Assembly: GCA_964035795.1 (NCBI GenBank)
Contig: OZ038320.1
Coordinates: 28,801,855-28,865,854, forward strand
Reading direction: 5' to 3'
Length of the DNA stretch: 64,000 nt
Source of the DNA: Pterobdella sp. o SKG-2022
Taxonomy: Eukaryota; Annelida; Clitellata; Hirudinida; Piscicolidae
Translations under genes and position numbers: made by a program
Notes under the pieces: model-generated
Told to the model about the DNA's origin: nothing
Seen by the model: the letters and a program-made list of their open reading frames with translations, nothing else
Database searches by the model: none
Shown: piece after piece, positions 49,501 to 60,300 of the stretch
Layout of the letters: every line of letters begins with the position of its first letter
Position numbering within the stretch: the stretch's first letter is position 1

Positions 49501-50703
49501 ATTGCTTGGAAAACTTCCCGCAAACTGTTATCAGCCTACTCTTATCAGGCTGAATTTTCAAGACATTTTCTACTTAGTAAGGAAAACAATTAAAGTACCA
49601 ACAGTCTAATTAAGAAGATAGTGGAAGTTCTTCACCTACACTGTAGAACATAATGGGGGAAAGTTTTTAAAGTTTATATTAGTTGAAAGTGATATAACAA
49701 AAATTGGAATGAAAAAGGTTTGAGAATGATGATTTTTTCTAGTATTTGCAAAATACTTGAAAAAGAAAGCAAATCCTAGGATTAAAAATGAAAAAGTATT
49801 AAAACCATGCAAATTTGATGTATCAAACTTTAATAAATTTTATAATTTTTTTGAAAATCAATTATTCGAAATCATTTCGGGAATTTTTTCCAACGCTTAT
49901 GGTAATTTTGTTTTTGTTATTATCAAGTAACGACGCGTTAAATTCTCTCAGACGTTTGAATGAAGTTTTTAAAAATGGGCATAAAGCATTGTTAAATGCA
50001 AAACAAAAACAGTTCTTAAATAATTTATAGAACTTTTTATTTGGATATAGAATTAGTAAATGTGTTTAAAACCAATAGAATACTACAAACTTCTCAGTTT
50101 TTCATCCATTTAATCATGTAGTCACAGAGTTATATGATTCTACATAACAAAAACTCACTAATCTATTCATTTCCCTGAAGCGGCAATGCAATTTTCAGCG
50201 AGGATAGCTCAAGTAATTCAACAAAAACCTCTAATATGATGGTCAGAAGACAGCTGGCTACTGATGGAACAGATGATGAAGATAATTGCGACAAAAAAAC
50301 CTGCTTACCTGTGAGCTCAACACCCGTTCTCACCCTCAAACATAAAGTCAATTGTGAGAGTTTTTTTAGAAAGAATTGTCAGTTCGCTTCAACAGAGCCC
50401 AAGCTTTGTTTCCAATCACCAGAGGTCAGTACGGTAACGGGGTACAACAATGAGAGTGTCACTTCTTTTTATACACACAAGCTCGAACCATGTGAAAACA
50501 ATGTGTACAATAATAATTTTACTAACAACAATGATTACATCGATAATTTCAGTAAAATACTACAGAAAAAAAACTTAAATCTCCCTTCTCAACACTTCAC
50601 ACCCAATCAGACTCTGTTTAAAAACGACAACAACTTTTGTATTAAATGTTTAAACTTAAATGATAAAGTCGTCGATAAAGCTATTTTGGACAACAAAATA
50701 TGA
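31504..50703 (+). CDS. SUEL-type lectin / CUB-like / sushi single-pass receptor with large Asn-rich insertion, seven exons, 1,213 aa
   Basis: Exons: 31504-31561, 39459-39752, 40270-42792, 44135-44305, 47813-47878, 49163-49235, 50247-50703. All borders are GT-AG. The first five introns are phase 1, as is usual for extracellular modules. Exon 1 gives a signal peptide (MLKCFLIVFFLLPSTESIQ). Exon 2 is a galactose/rhamnose-binding (SUEL) lectin domain (FCESEIFKAVCPLNHVI, GRMRISRCVKVNYGH, YLEAGYRCV). Exon 3 starts with a possible CUB start (DLTGYLQYTPLKHC, about residue 216) and ends with a CUB-like second half (CEVYGYIYELSHQ, RICGGRQRYSRVYTSLTNRI, about 880-959). Some 600 Asn/Lys-rich residues lie between. 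Exon 4 is a four-Cys sushi-like domain. Exon 5 is a short stalk, exon 6 the membrane helix (MIVVSIAFTIGIFILVVGLL), and exon 7 a 151-aa cytoplasmic tail. It is probably a cell-surface recognition protein. The ligand is unknown, and exon 1 is 7.9 kb from exon 2. Confidence 0.82.
32420..32560. other. exon-like, less AT-rich patch in the first intron of the SUEL-lectin gene
   Basis: All of this patch is clearly richer in G and C than its flanks. It stays open in more than one frame on both strands, for example MKCETLQMPKHEFVVLFSCH on the minus strand from 32535. I cannot decide the strand or function. It could be a relic of a mobile element or an unassigned exon. Confidence 0.25.
33585..33782 (-). 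CDS. possible terminal exon or relic ORF, about 65-75 aa
   Basis: Only this strand and frame is open. It contains KNSQRHGTGLDVSRNFIEMR and ends DCHIGEDDGQNE before TGA. The base composition is less AT-rich than its surroundings and the residue mix is protein-like. No acceptor with a good pyrimidine tract is seen, and no family is recognised. It lies inside the first intron of the SUEL-lectin gene, on the opposite strand. It may be a nested exon or a decayed mobile-element fragment. Confidence 0.3.
   Translation of the reverse strand: MCMPTKGLKCVGNLIKIIFLKNSQRHGTGLDVSRNFIEMRLRCNIDSVILVNSDCHIGEDDGQNE
34912..35055 (+). CDS. possible 47-aa hydrophobic micro-ORF
   Basis: This ATG-to-TAA frame starts MASMYKMLFFLVYFIDVHPH and has two hydrophobic stretches. 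There is no splice evidence, and it lies in the first intron of the SUEL-lectin gene. It is probably chance but is written down because the start looks like a signal sequence. Confidence 0.15.
   Translation: MASMYKMLFFLVYFIDVHPHYFDCFIETIIICFFASILLYQQAASEA
35292..35329. repeat. perfect 16-bp inverted repeat with 6-base loop
   Basis: TTCACCAAGCACTTCA and TGAAGTGCTTGGTGAA are exact reverse complements separated by ATTGCA. The pairing does not extend further. The stem is shorter than an animal microRNA precursor. It lies in the first intron of the SUEL-lectin gene. Confidence 0.9.
37804..37851 (+). other. candidate signal-peptide first exon
   Basis: The peptide from this ATG is MKTLAIAIYFSCCVYI, followed by a strong donor, ATC|GTGAGC, in phase 0. 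The preceding 45 bases are also unusually G-rich, like a 5' untranslated exon. The phase does not fit the SUEL-lectin exon at 39459, which needs phase 1, so it would need another partner. It may be an alternative promoter with an unseen exon, or chance. Confidence 0.3.
39065..39151 (+). other. orphan exon-like island with consensus splice donor
   Basis: A GC-balanced stretch starts with an ATG frame (MAPQHSSKQTSTRPACSSNK) and ends at the donor GTGAAT|GTAAGT, 307 bases upstream of the SUEL-lectin exon. The frame ends in phase 0, whereas the next exon needs phase 1, so it cannot be joined as coding sequence. It may be a 5' untranslated exon from a second promoter or a splice remnant. Confidence 0.3.
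40270..42792 (+). other. 2.5-kb exon containing the split CUB-like domain
   Basis: One exon is open for 2,523 bases. The acceptor ATTCCGCAG and donor AAAG|GTATGT are both in phase 1. Residues between the early DLTGYLQYTPLKHC and the late CEVYGYIYELSHQ are largely Asn, Lys, Ser and Glu, with predicted helical Lys/Leu stretches (for example SQLELKELQLQLLHFQQNV). No internal stop occurs in any part, which argues against an unspliced intron. Confidence 0.75.
45241..45420 (+). repeat. G/T-rich, C-depleted tract
   Basis: In these 180 bases the plus strand has 62 G but only 4 C, with recurring TGTTGTGT and GTGGTGT words. It lies in the intron between the sushi-like exon and the stalk exon of the SUEL-lectin gene. 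It is probably a decayed GT-rich tandem repeat. Confidence 0.7.
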
Positions 50704-50708
50704 ATAAA
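50703..50708 (+). other. poly(A) signal AATAAA overlapping the stop codon
   Basis: AATAAA begins on the last base of the SUEL-lectin stop codon TGA. A second AATAAA lies at 50753-50758, which may be the one used. Confidence 0.4.
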
Positions 50709-50759
50709 TATTGAACTATTGTGAGATTCGAAAGCTATTATTTTTCATTCCGAATAAAA

Positions 50760-51714
50760 TCAATGTTCAAAAGAATATAAAAAATCTTCTGGTAGTCATG
50801 AAAAAGAATTTTTTTAACTTTCCGAATGTTTGTGAGATTTTAAAATTTCATGTTGTTTTAATTTGCAATTCACATTATTTTTATCGAGCCTTTTAGTTCC
50901 AGCGTCATTTTGTCAAATACCTCTACAATACAGGTCATATATTGTTTTGGTTATTATATTAATGAATCTAGCAGAAAATCTTCAATCCAAATGTTTAGAT
51001 TTAAGGTTTTTATTTTTAATTTATAAAACATCATATTTTGTTCAAGCTTTAAAATAAAAGTTTTTGCTGAGTTTTTGCTTACATTGAATTAGACTTGAAT
51101 ACACGTAGCACTCAAAATTTCGGCATGAATGAGGTGGTCCATAGAGAGCTGCCATGATAAATCAAATAAACTTCTGAAACAGTGCCGTAGTCTATTAAAA
51201 ATTGAGTTGATTAATATAAGAATGGACAGGTTTATTTGAGGTCATTGTGGTTTTATTGCAAATGTATCAAAGTAAAGAAACCTGATGGTTTAAAAAGAAC
51301 TATAATAATTAAAGTTGTCCACCTCTAAAGAAACCGATACTGATAGACTTCGTTACAATGATGTTAATGCATTAGATTAGTCTTTATGGTACTCCATTGT
51401 ATTTCATTTCCGCAGCCTCAGTGTGATGTGGAAGTTGAGTGTTGTGCGATTTGATGGTATTTAAAAGAAAGTAAAAAACAAATTTTTTAGAATCTTTCTT
51501 GAAGCAGTAAACATAACTGATGAAAAACCTTGTAGTTCTTGGAAAAACGTTTTTGTTTTCAAAGAGAAATGTTCTATTTCAATAGTTGTTATAAAAATCT
51601 ATCAAAACCAATGGTTTATTGAAAAATGTGATAGTTCATAAGAAATTGAGAAAATGTATTAATGTTTCAACTACTGATGTAAAAATGCAGTGTTTTATGT
51701 GGTAATGTCAAAAT
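50760..51714. other. AT-rich intergenic DNA
   Basis: This is the 3' flank of the SUEL-lectin gene. Nothing in it can be supported as a gene. Confidence 0.5.
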
Positions 51715-52041
51715 TTATTTAAAACTACCGATTCCATGGGGTTTTACATGCGAAAATAAAGTTGCTTTTGGAAACATGTGGCGGATCATGTAATTGTTTT
51801 GTGGAATTTCAGGGCTTATCTGAATGTTAGAGTTCATGGGTGAATGAGTGGATTTAAGGGTTTTGTTTAGGAGACATTTGGTGGCTCCAAGGTGGTATAT
51901 CGAAATTTTCACTAATATAATGGTTTTTAAGGAACTATGTTGGTTATTAGGGATATTTAGTAATTCATTGTTCAAGTTATAAGTATATACAGTGTTTTTT
52001 AGCAAAAAAGGAATTATGAAAACACATAGATATAATAACAT
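51715..52041 (-). CDS. possible intronless small secreted protein, 108 aa
   Basis: The ATG frame starts MLLYLCVFIIPFLLKNTVYT, a good signal-peptide shape. It continues for about 85 residues of mixed composition (LLNIPNNQHSSLKTIILVKI, then SPMNSNIQISPEIPQNNYMI) to a stop. The plus strand is G/T-rich and C-poor across the region, unlike the flanks. There is a single mature Cys and no family is recognised. It could be a secreted peptide precursor or a fortunate frame in a skewed tract. Confidence 0.35.
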   Translation of the reverse strand: MLLYLCVFIIPFLLKNTVYTYNLNNELLNIPNNQHSSLKTIILVKISIYHLGATKCLLNKTLKSTHSPMNSNIQISPEIPQNNYMIRHMFPKATLFSHVKPHGIGSFK

Positions 52042-52500
52042 AGTTTGCTTTAAATAGCCATTAAACCGTGTAAAAACCGTTTGAAAAACTTGTGCAATGA
52101 TTTTATTGAATAATACCTTGGTTAATAGGTGAGTGTTTTCAAGGAAACGTTTGTTACCGTGTTATTGTGTTTGTTTTTAAAAAACTTTTATTTATATAAA
52201 ATAGACAAAGGTTGTATAAAAATGTTTATACAATAGTGAAGTAGTTTATAACTGGGTTGGTTGAAAAGATGGTATGGTTCAGTTCATAACTACTCAAAAC
52301 AAGCGTTGGTGTTTTGGGAGTTAAATGATTCATTTGGGAGGTTAGTGTTACGAATTAAGTTTCCAATATTATACCATAGTATGAAAAATAAAAAAATTGT
52401 GTAATTATATTGAGATTAATTATATTAAATCAATATGAAATGTAATAATGAATATTTTTCAACTTGTGTGTTATTGCGGGTGCGTGAAGTAGAGATTCCC

Positions 52501-52653
52501 ATGAAACGTATCCTTTTGTTGTTGTTCATTGCTGTTTTTTTATTTGTTTCGTTTCTTAAAAAAAAGTGTACATTGACAAAAAGTATTGAAGTCAAAATAA
52601 AAAAAAAACAAGCCTTACATCAAGAAAGCCAGAATCTGAGAAACCAGAAATAA
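52501..52653 (+). CDS. possible first exon or ORF with N-terminal membrane anchor
   Basis: The ATG at 52501 gives MKRILLLLFIAVFLFVSFLK followed by a Lys-rich stretch to a stop at 52653. The basic-hydrophobic-basic order fits a type II signal anchor. Possible donors occur in the Lys-rich part (for example GTGTAC, GTATTG), but no downstream exon joins cleanly. It may be the 5' exon of an unresolved plus-strand gene. Confidence 0.3.
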   Translation: MKRILLLLFIAVFLFVSFLKKKCTLTKSIEVKIKKKQALHQESQNLRNQK

Positions 52654-52854
52654 CCAAGCATGCCCGCTAATGCTGACAAAAGGAAATAAATTGAGAAAAA
52701 CTAGGTATTATTGAAAAATTATCAGAAAAAATGAAAATAATTTACCAAAAGACTTTTTAGTTTAAGCATAAAGTTAGCAAAATTCAATTAAGAGTGGCTA
52801 AAACGACCTTCATCCTGGGACTAACTATCAAAGATTTTAAACTATACAAATTAA

Positions 52855-52935
52855 GCCGGTCCATATAGCTAAGTTGTTAGAGCCTTAAACTAATTTTTCA
52901 AAGTTATCAAGTTCGATCCCACGTGAGCTGAAAAT
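52855..52935 (+). mobile_element. tRNA-like sequence, probable tRNA-derived SINE relic
   Basis: An RNA polymerase III A box (TAGCTAAGTTG, 52866-52876) is followed 33 bases later by a B box (AGTTCGATCCC, 52910-52920), at tRNA-like spacing. The acceptor and T-stem do not pair, so it is not a working tRNA. A diverged tRNA pseudogene or SINE head is the best reading. No second copy was spotted in the window. Confidence 0.5.
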
Positions 52936-53508
52936 TTTCAGAAAAACTTAAATTTTCTATAAGTTCAACTTTATTACAAACCATTTAAAAAGTAGACTTT
53001 ACCATTGGTTCATAATAAGGTTGAACTTATCAAAAAGTTAAGTTTTTGCCATAACAATGTATGCATCCAGAATTTTCTTGGTTTTGAAACCTCTTAAAAT
53101 CAAGAAATATTAAAAGTTAAATAGAATTTATAGAGCGTACTCGATATTGTTTTATAAAAAATTTTGCACTTAGAATAAAATTGTTAAACTTTGGTTTGAA
53201 TATTCATATAAGCTCAAACGGCTCAAAACCATTTTTAAGAAAAGTAACTAAAAATATAAAATTAAGTTATGAAATTAAAAATTTGTAGCGACATCTAATG
53301 ACTCTTATTTAGAAAAATCTATTTTTCCCGAGATAAATTATTAAAGAAAATCACCTATAAATACCAAAGAAAGTTGAACAACAAAAATAACCTAAAAAAA
53401 AATGATGCTTTGAAAAAATAATTCAAACATTTTCACTAGGTTGTGGAAAAGATACTTTGATGCAGCTGCATTTGCTTAATGAACACACAACACAACATAA
53501 AGACATAG

Positions 53509-53820
53509 GCTTCGATAAAGTTGAAACTCATTCATTCGAGTTGTTTTCAAAGTGATTTTATCGATTCAATTATTCGGGTGTTTAATTATTCTACTTTTAA
53601 GCGTAAAAATGAATTTTTAATTAAATTTTTATTGTTTTATACTATGGCTCAATGCGTAAAACCGCTATATAAATATATTATGTTGTACTGGGTCGCTGTG
53701 TTGACCTTAATGAGACAGCTTCAACAAAGATTAAATACTGATTTAAAAATCAAATTCTCAACAGTTAAAAACACACAACATTTCTATTACAAAACTTTAA
53801 AAAATGAATGTCGTGCGTAG
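53509..53820 (+). CDS. possible terminal exon, about 103 aa, unknown
   Basis: After an acceptor-like CATAG the frame is open to a TAG at 53820. It includes MAQCVKPLYKYIMLYWVAVL and LMRQLQQRLNTDLKIKFSTV. The residue mix is protein-like, and the Cys, Trp and aromatic residues suggest real coding sequence. No upstream exon with a strong donor in the right phase was found. The weak donor GAA|GTCAAA in the 52501 ORF would fit. Confidence 0.3.
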   Translation, partial: ASIKLKLIHSSCFQSDFIDSIIRVFNYSTFKRKNEFLIKFLLFYTMAQCVKPLYKYIMLYWVAVLTLMRQLQQRLNTDLKIKFSTVKNTQHFYYKTLKNECRA

Positions 53821-53829
53821 AGTAAAAAT

Positions 53830-54789
53830 GGTTATTTGATGCTCATACATTCAATGAATGCCATACTAATACAATTAGTATTATCGAAATATAATGTGTG
53901 ATTGCCTCCTCTCATTGCTGTAGGCAATGTAAGTTGTAGAGCCTAGTAATGCTGTTTTATTGCATACTATGATTATTAATAAGGAATCTTTTAATGTAAA
54001 TTCAATGGGAATTTTTTATTTGAAATAAATAACTTGAAAGCAAATAAAAGTTTAAAGCTATTTTTGAAAGCTAATTTTAAATTAACAAACATACGAATAT
54101 TAAAAAATATTAGAGTTGAAATAATATTATAAATTCGATGTTGAAAATGGAATATCAAGTTTTTATTACCACATGTGGAAACCTAATCAAAAACCAACAA
54201 ATTACCATAAAAATAGAAGAAATTACTTGGAAACTTGATAAAAGTTTTCTATTGAACCAAACTCTTTTTTGCATCAATATTAAGTCTCACTACTCAATAA
54301 ATCGTCTCCAAAAAACAAACAAAAAATATATTTTTTTAAAATTGAGTTTTTTTTTGAGCAATCGTTTTTAAAATGAATTTAATACCCAAAAACAAAAATA
54401 CAAATTTTTTTTTTATGATAAACATTTTTAATGATGAACTTAATCAGTATACCTACTCAATAAATATCAATATTTCAATAATTTGCATAATGAAATGATA
54501 ATGAGGGAAAAACATTTGAAGAACCACTAATGAACGCCCCAAATAGTTTTGTCAAAATTAACTAAACATACATATGATACGCAGAAATACAACAAGAATA
54601 TATATAATACATAAAATAATGTCTAACATGGGAATCATATGAAAACGACAAAATTTGAATTTTTTTATTTTGATATAGCTTCGATACATCATCAGACAAC
54701 TAATGCTTAGTTACCTGATGATGATAAACATCGTGTCTTTCTGATCACAATTTTGAGGCTAATTATTCACAAAAATGTATATAATATAT

Positions 54790-54826
<37 letters not shown>

Positions 54827-55990
54827 ACTGAAACCTTTATTGATAGTGACAAAAGAGGAACTCTGTTTATTTCAAATAAAAAAAACAGTTTAAAACACAA
54901 TATATGAATTAAATGTTATACTAAATTCATCAATTTTTCATATTAAAAGCATTAAAAGTAACTAAACCCGAATCATCCATTAATACATATTGACAATCAT
55001 CTCCGCTTAAAACTTCAGTTTTTTAGTGCTCTGAACTTTTAATCTATGATGATGAAGTTTTAAAGAACAGATGAAGTATTTTTCAGTCTCAACAGTAGGA
55101 AATAACTAAAAAACCAACTTGAAATGTTTGTGAACAAGAATTTCAGAAATTTTAGAGCATTCAAAACTTGTGCGAAAATTTCTTCGAAAAATGTACAACT
55201 AATGACGAAAATGTAATAGTATTCAAGGTTGAAATCGAAAAAAAAAACGTTTTTTGTGAAAATAAAAGTGAAAAAATCACGAGAAAATAAACGACGTAGC
55301 ATGGAGAATTCAAAAATATGTTAGAGGGGAATAAATTACGTCGGAGTAGTTATTCAGCATATATTTTTAAAAAATTGAAGCACCGTCGAATAAAAAATGA
55401 AATTATTAAAAAAAGTGACGTTTTCGATTGATTTACTAAAAAACGCGCGATTTTGGGTGTGTGAAAGCTTATGTGTGTATGGGACTTGTGTCTATAGGAG
55501 GGTGGTGTCTACATGATGAGTGGTGTGTATGAATTTGGATTTCATAACTTGGGTTGCAAAATTTTTTGACACGTGTGTTTCAGTAATTATTATTGTTATT
55601 TAATTGTTAAATTGTTACTTTAATGTTTTTTCTTGTTTTTTTTTCAGTTTTTGATGTTTTTTACATTTTTTTTATTTCCGGAATTCATTATTCGAACACA
55701 ACTAACACAAAAAAAAAATTTAATTTTATTTTTTGATGCTTTGAAATTCAAAAAAAATTGAAATTGAATGACTTAATGGTAGGCATACGCAAAGTCAAAA
55801 ATACCCCGTCTGTAAAATTAAATAAAAACATATAAAACAAAAAATATTGAAACAAAGCTCCAATGCTTTGAAAAAATCAAATTGTATAACACAATAAATT
55901 GTATAACACAAACAAAAAATTAACAAAAACAAACATATTTAAAACACAGATAAAACTGAAAAAAGCACTTTTTAAACAAAAAACCCACTT
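53830..55990. other. AT-rich intergenic DNA with GT-rich patch
   Basis: It contains an AT microsatellite at 54792-54823 and a plus-strand G/T-rich, C-poor patch near 55450-55560. No gene is supported. Confidence 0.5.
54792..54823. repeat. (AT)n microsatellite
   Basis: An alternating AT run of about 32 bases. Confidence 0.9.
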
Positions 55991-56071
55991 GAAAAAAAAA
56001 TATTCTTATGAAACAAAAACCAATTTACAAAATAATCTTTTATAAAAACAGAGAAAATCTTAGAAAAACAG

Positions 56072-56151
56072 ATAAAGATAGAGACTTGTTGGATGAGGGT
56101 GAGCCAGTTTGTGACCTCATACTTCAGCGCCCAGACTCCGATGTAATGTAC
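56072..56151 (+). other. candidate coding exon, acidic, unassigned
   Basis: After the acceptor AGAAAAACAG the frame reads KDRDLLDEGEPVCDLILQRP then DSDVMY, entering in phase 1. Donors GTACCT (after 56151) or GTAATG (after 56142) both leave phase 0. A phase-0 partner lies at 58706-58770. The turtle-like signal-peptide exon at 57335 is between the two, so a shared transcript would have to overlap that gene on the same strand. Confidence 0.35.
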
Positions 56152-57334
56152 GTACCTTCCACCCCATATTTCTTATTATTTCGTTTATTTAGATAATTTT
56201 TATGACAAAAAGTTTTTTTTTATGTTATTTCCCATTTTTTTTTCAAATTTATAATCAAAGATAATTTTCAAATGTTTATTCAAAATTAAATACTTTTTGC
56301 CAAATTTCAATCTATTTTCTTTATATATTTCTTTGAATGCTTTTAAAAACAAAGACTAAAGTTGATGGGAATTGAATGAACAGTGAAGTGATATTGACCA
56401 AGAATTGTAAATAAAAAGCTCACAGTGCCCTAGCTTTAGAGGTATTTATTGTGGAAGCACTGACCGAGTGATTGAAAAGCTTATTTATTTTTTACCCATA
56501 TAAACCTTCACATAGCATCAACATCGTGCTTTTTCTATACTTTCCATGCATACCTAGAACCAGCTGTGTTTTAAAAGGTTTGAAACTTATTCTCAGCGCT
56601 TTCTCAATATTTTTTTCGATTTTATTTATTCCTTATAATATTTCAACTTTTTTCTGCTAATTTGAAAAAAGTTTTGAAGGCAGCGAGCACCTTACTTTCA
56701 TGATTTCCCATTAGTTTTGCTGTGAACACACTTCGGGCTATACCATTTTAATGTTTTGCGTTCAAATTAACAACGGCGTTTTGATGAAATAAAATTTCAT
56801 TTTTCATATTTTTGAGAATATTTGCGGAAAGAAAATTTTTAAAATGATTAAAACAAATGCTCCAAAAGGTTATTTCATTTTTTGAAATGAATGCATTGAA
56901 AATTGTCTTTGAACTTAATATTTTAATACACAAGATGTTTGTAAAGAATTCAAATAATTTTGAATTTGTATTCAAATCATAACCAGAATACGATTAAAAT
57001 AGTGATGTGAAATGATTTTGACATATTTTAAATAAGAAAACATTTCTTTAAAAGTTTGATTCAAAGACTTATGATATGATCATTGCAGACTTCAAAATTT
57101 CTTGAAGAAAATAATAGATGAAACTATTGTAGAAATTTTATAAGGTAGTGTATATAATGTGAGACTTTGTGGATGTTGTATGAAGCACGCAGAAAGAGTC
57201 ATATAAATGAAACAGCCACGTCACATTCCTATAAGATCCATGTTAGAAGCTTCTTTGCTTGAATAAATTTTAAAATATATTAATAAGTCTGAAATTAAAA
57301 TTATATGTGAGAAAAGTTACGAAAGTTGGCTAGA

Positions 57335-60300
57335 ATGAAATTACCAGCATCGTTTTTCGTTTTTCTGGCTGCCATCTGTTTCAGCTACCAAGGTTTGCAG
57401 CTTTATAATTTAACTAGTTTCAATATGACTTTCATTTGATGTAAATTTCAAAACTTGGTTATTTTTAGGTTTTATGAGCTCAAATTCTTAACCACGTTTT
57501 CAAAGACAAATTGTTTTAATTCATAAAATTAAAATACTGAATAATTTAATATATAATGTGAAAAAAGTCAAAAAGTTGGATTTTTTGTGTGCATATTGAT
57601 GGTTTCCATGAGGTAATCGTTGTTTCTTCGTGAAATTAGAGCGGAATTAATGTATTTTCACACAATCTTTTCAAAGACTAAAATGGAAAGTAAAAAATTT
57701 AACAAAGTGTTTAGCCAATTCACTTACTTTGCAAATCTAATTTGTTTAATCTGTTTATTGTGAAAAAATGTGTTTGTATAGAGTTTCGAAAAAACAATTC
57801 AAACCAGAAAGACATGTAAAAAGGAAAGGATAAAATATTTTATACTTAAATAAACCAAAGTGGCTTTTATTGAAACATCTATATCACAAAAAAATCAAAA
57901 ATTCGACCGTTTTTCTCTTTATTCATGAATGAATTTTTAAAATTAAAATCCACCTACACATCTAATTTTCCACTTCTTTATTCATCCACTCATTCATTTG
58001 TTCACTTGTTTATCTATCAATTAATTCATCCATGTAAAAAATAATTTACTCATTTGTTTATTAATTTGTCTAAAATTCCAGTTATTTTTTATTCACCCAT
58101 CAATCTATTCACCTACACATTAATCAATCAGTTTTTCAAGCTCGTTCATCAATGTTTTTATCCATCCATTCTTCCAACGATTCCCTCATCCACCAATCCA
58201 TCTATTCATTCATTTTCATTTCTGCCATGATATGTTCGTTATGAAAAAGCCATTTCATTGCATAATTTTTCATTAATTTCTGTTTTATTTTTCAAATTAA
58301 AACAGCGTAAAACAATTCCTGGTACTTTATTTATTACTTACTCTCTTCTTATCATTTTCTTCTGATCTTCTCTGTAATTTTTTATTCTTACAGTTGTTTA
58401 TTTTTATTTTATTTTGAAGCAATGCAATCATTTCTATGAATAATGACTCAAACAAGCAAAATTAAAGAAAACATACATAAAGTAGCTATTAAGTTCACAC
58501 CGAACTTTTTGTACTTCTTTAATGACCCCCAAATACTTGAAATAGCATTCATTTAATACAAAATCATTGCTTTCATGGAAATGTTAGGGAATCGTTGAGA
58601 CGAGAAAATCGAAAATCTTCCATCGAAGTTCTCATATATAAAGATATAAAGGTTATATAAAATATCGATAATCAATTTCAAATTTGAAATTCAAGCAAAA
58701 TTTAGGAAAAAGAAGAGCTTTGTTTGTTGAGAATTCTTGATGACACGAATATAAATGAAGAAACTAAAAGGTATTATTCTCACTCAAAACCACTTTTTCA
58801 TCTTTTTTCATTTCTATCATTTATTTGATTCAAAACAAATATATTAAATACAATAATTTTTTTCCTATACGCTTTAAATGGGTGTATTGGTGTTGCATGG
58901 CAGCAATTTGTGAGTACTTACCATGGTGAGAACGGATTAACGCTCTGCCGGACCTTCTCATCATATGCAGAGTCTGTTCATTGGTGTATTTCCACTGCTT
59001 AGTTTTTTTATTGATGTTGTTCATTTTTACTTCTTTTTTTTGTTATTTGCGTACAACGATAGCATGCGTGGTGTTGATTCAAAAGAATTTTTTTGCTTTA
59101 GTTAATTAGCTTAAAAAAAGAACTTTCGCAAAGTGGTATGGAGACTGCTACGCTGCGTAGAAAATTAGCAGAGAAAAAGTTTTAAGCGCAGTTTTATAGT
59201 GTGTGTTATTTGTGAACAGTTACATCCACAGTCGAACATCCAGCGCATGAACTTTGCAATGAATTATTGGATCTATGCATGATTTTTCTAAAATGAGTTT
59301 TTTACAAAAAAATATAGGTCGTGTAATTTTCGTATTCATTTTTTTAACATTTCGTCTTTATTAGACTGTCACTAGGCTGTTCTTTTTGTTCCCCAGACTC
59401 ATTCCCACATTCAAAAAGTAGAAAAAATTATGATCAAATGGGAAGCTGCTGTATGAGGAGTGTTTTTTTTTAGTAGTTTTTTATTAAAACATTTTCAACG
59501 AAATTAATTTTTACAGCCAAATTTTTTTTTATTCAATTAGACTTTTGTATTAATTTTATTTATTATTGTCGCACAACAATAAATTTTAATTAGCGCAATA
59601 ATTTGTTGTCAGCGTTTTGCAAGTCCGAAAATCAAAAGCATAATATTTTTTTCCCCGTATAAAACTTCTATTTTTGCACAAAATCCATTTTTTCTGAGTG
59701 AATTCATTATCAAAATGCATTATTATTCATGAAAGTTAATTATTTTTTTTGAATAAATTTCAAAAAATCAAATTTCTTTCTTTCAAAACAAATAAAAAAT
59801 TAGGTTGCTGAAAGCTTTAAAAAAAGAAAAAGCGTGTGAAATCTACTCACTTTTAACCCAAAATGACATTTTATGCTATTTTTTTATTGAGAAAATTTAA
59901 TTAAAAAAAGAATTCGAATAAAGTTGAAACCCAAATAAAGGAAAAAGGAGGCATTGCATGGGTTAATTGCTACAAAGATTATTTATTCTTTCGCCACAAC
60001 CTCTCACGCTCGCAGAAACTAACAATCAACTTACCATCGCTCTCTATATTTTTCATGGGTTTCACTCAAGAAGCAATGTTTGTAAATTCAAAAAAAAAAA
60101 TAATTTTTTTCTAAAAGATAAAAATTTAATCAAAATCAAAAAACATGTTGTGAAATAACTATTTAGGGGTTTCAATAAATACAAAACTAAACTTTGAAGT
60201 ACTTGAAAATCTTGGAAAATTAATATAAACTATATATCTTCATTATTGAAATATTCAATTGTTTTTTCTGCCTCATCATTTATGACTCCTCACGTCTGGC

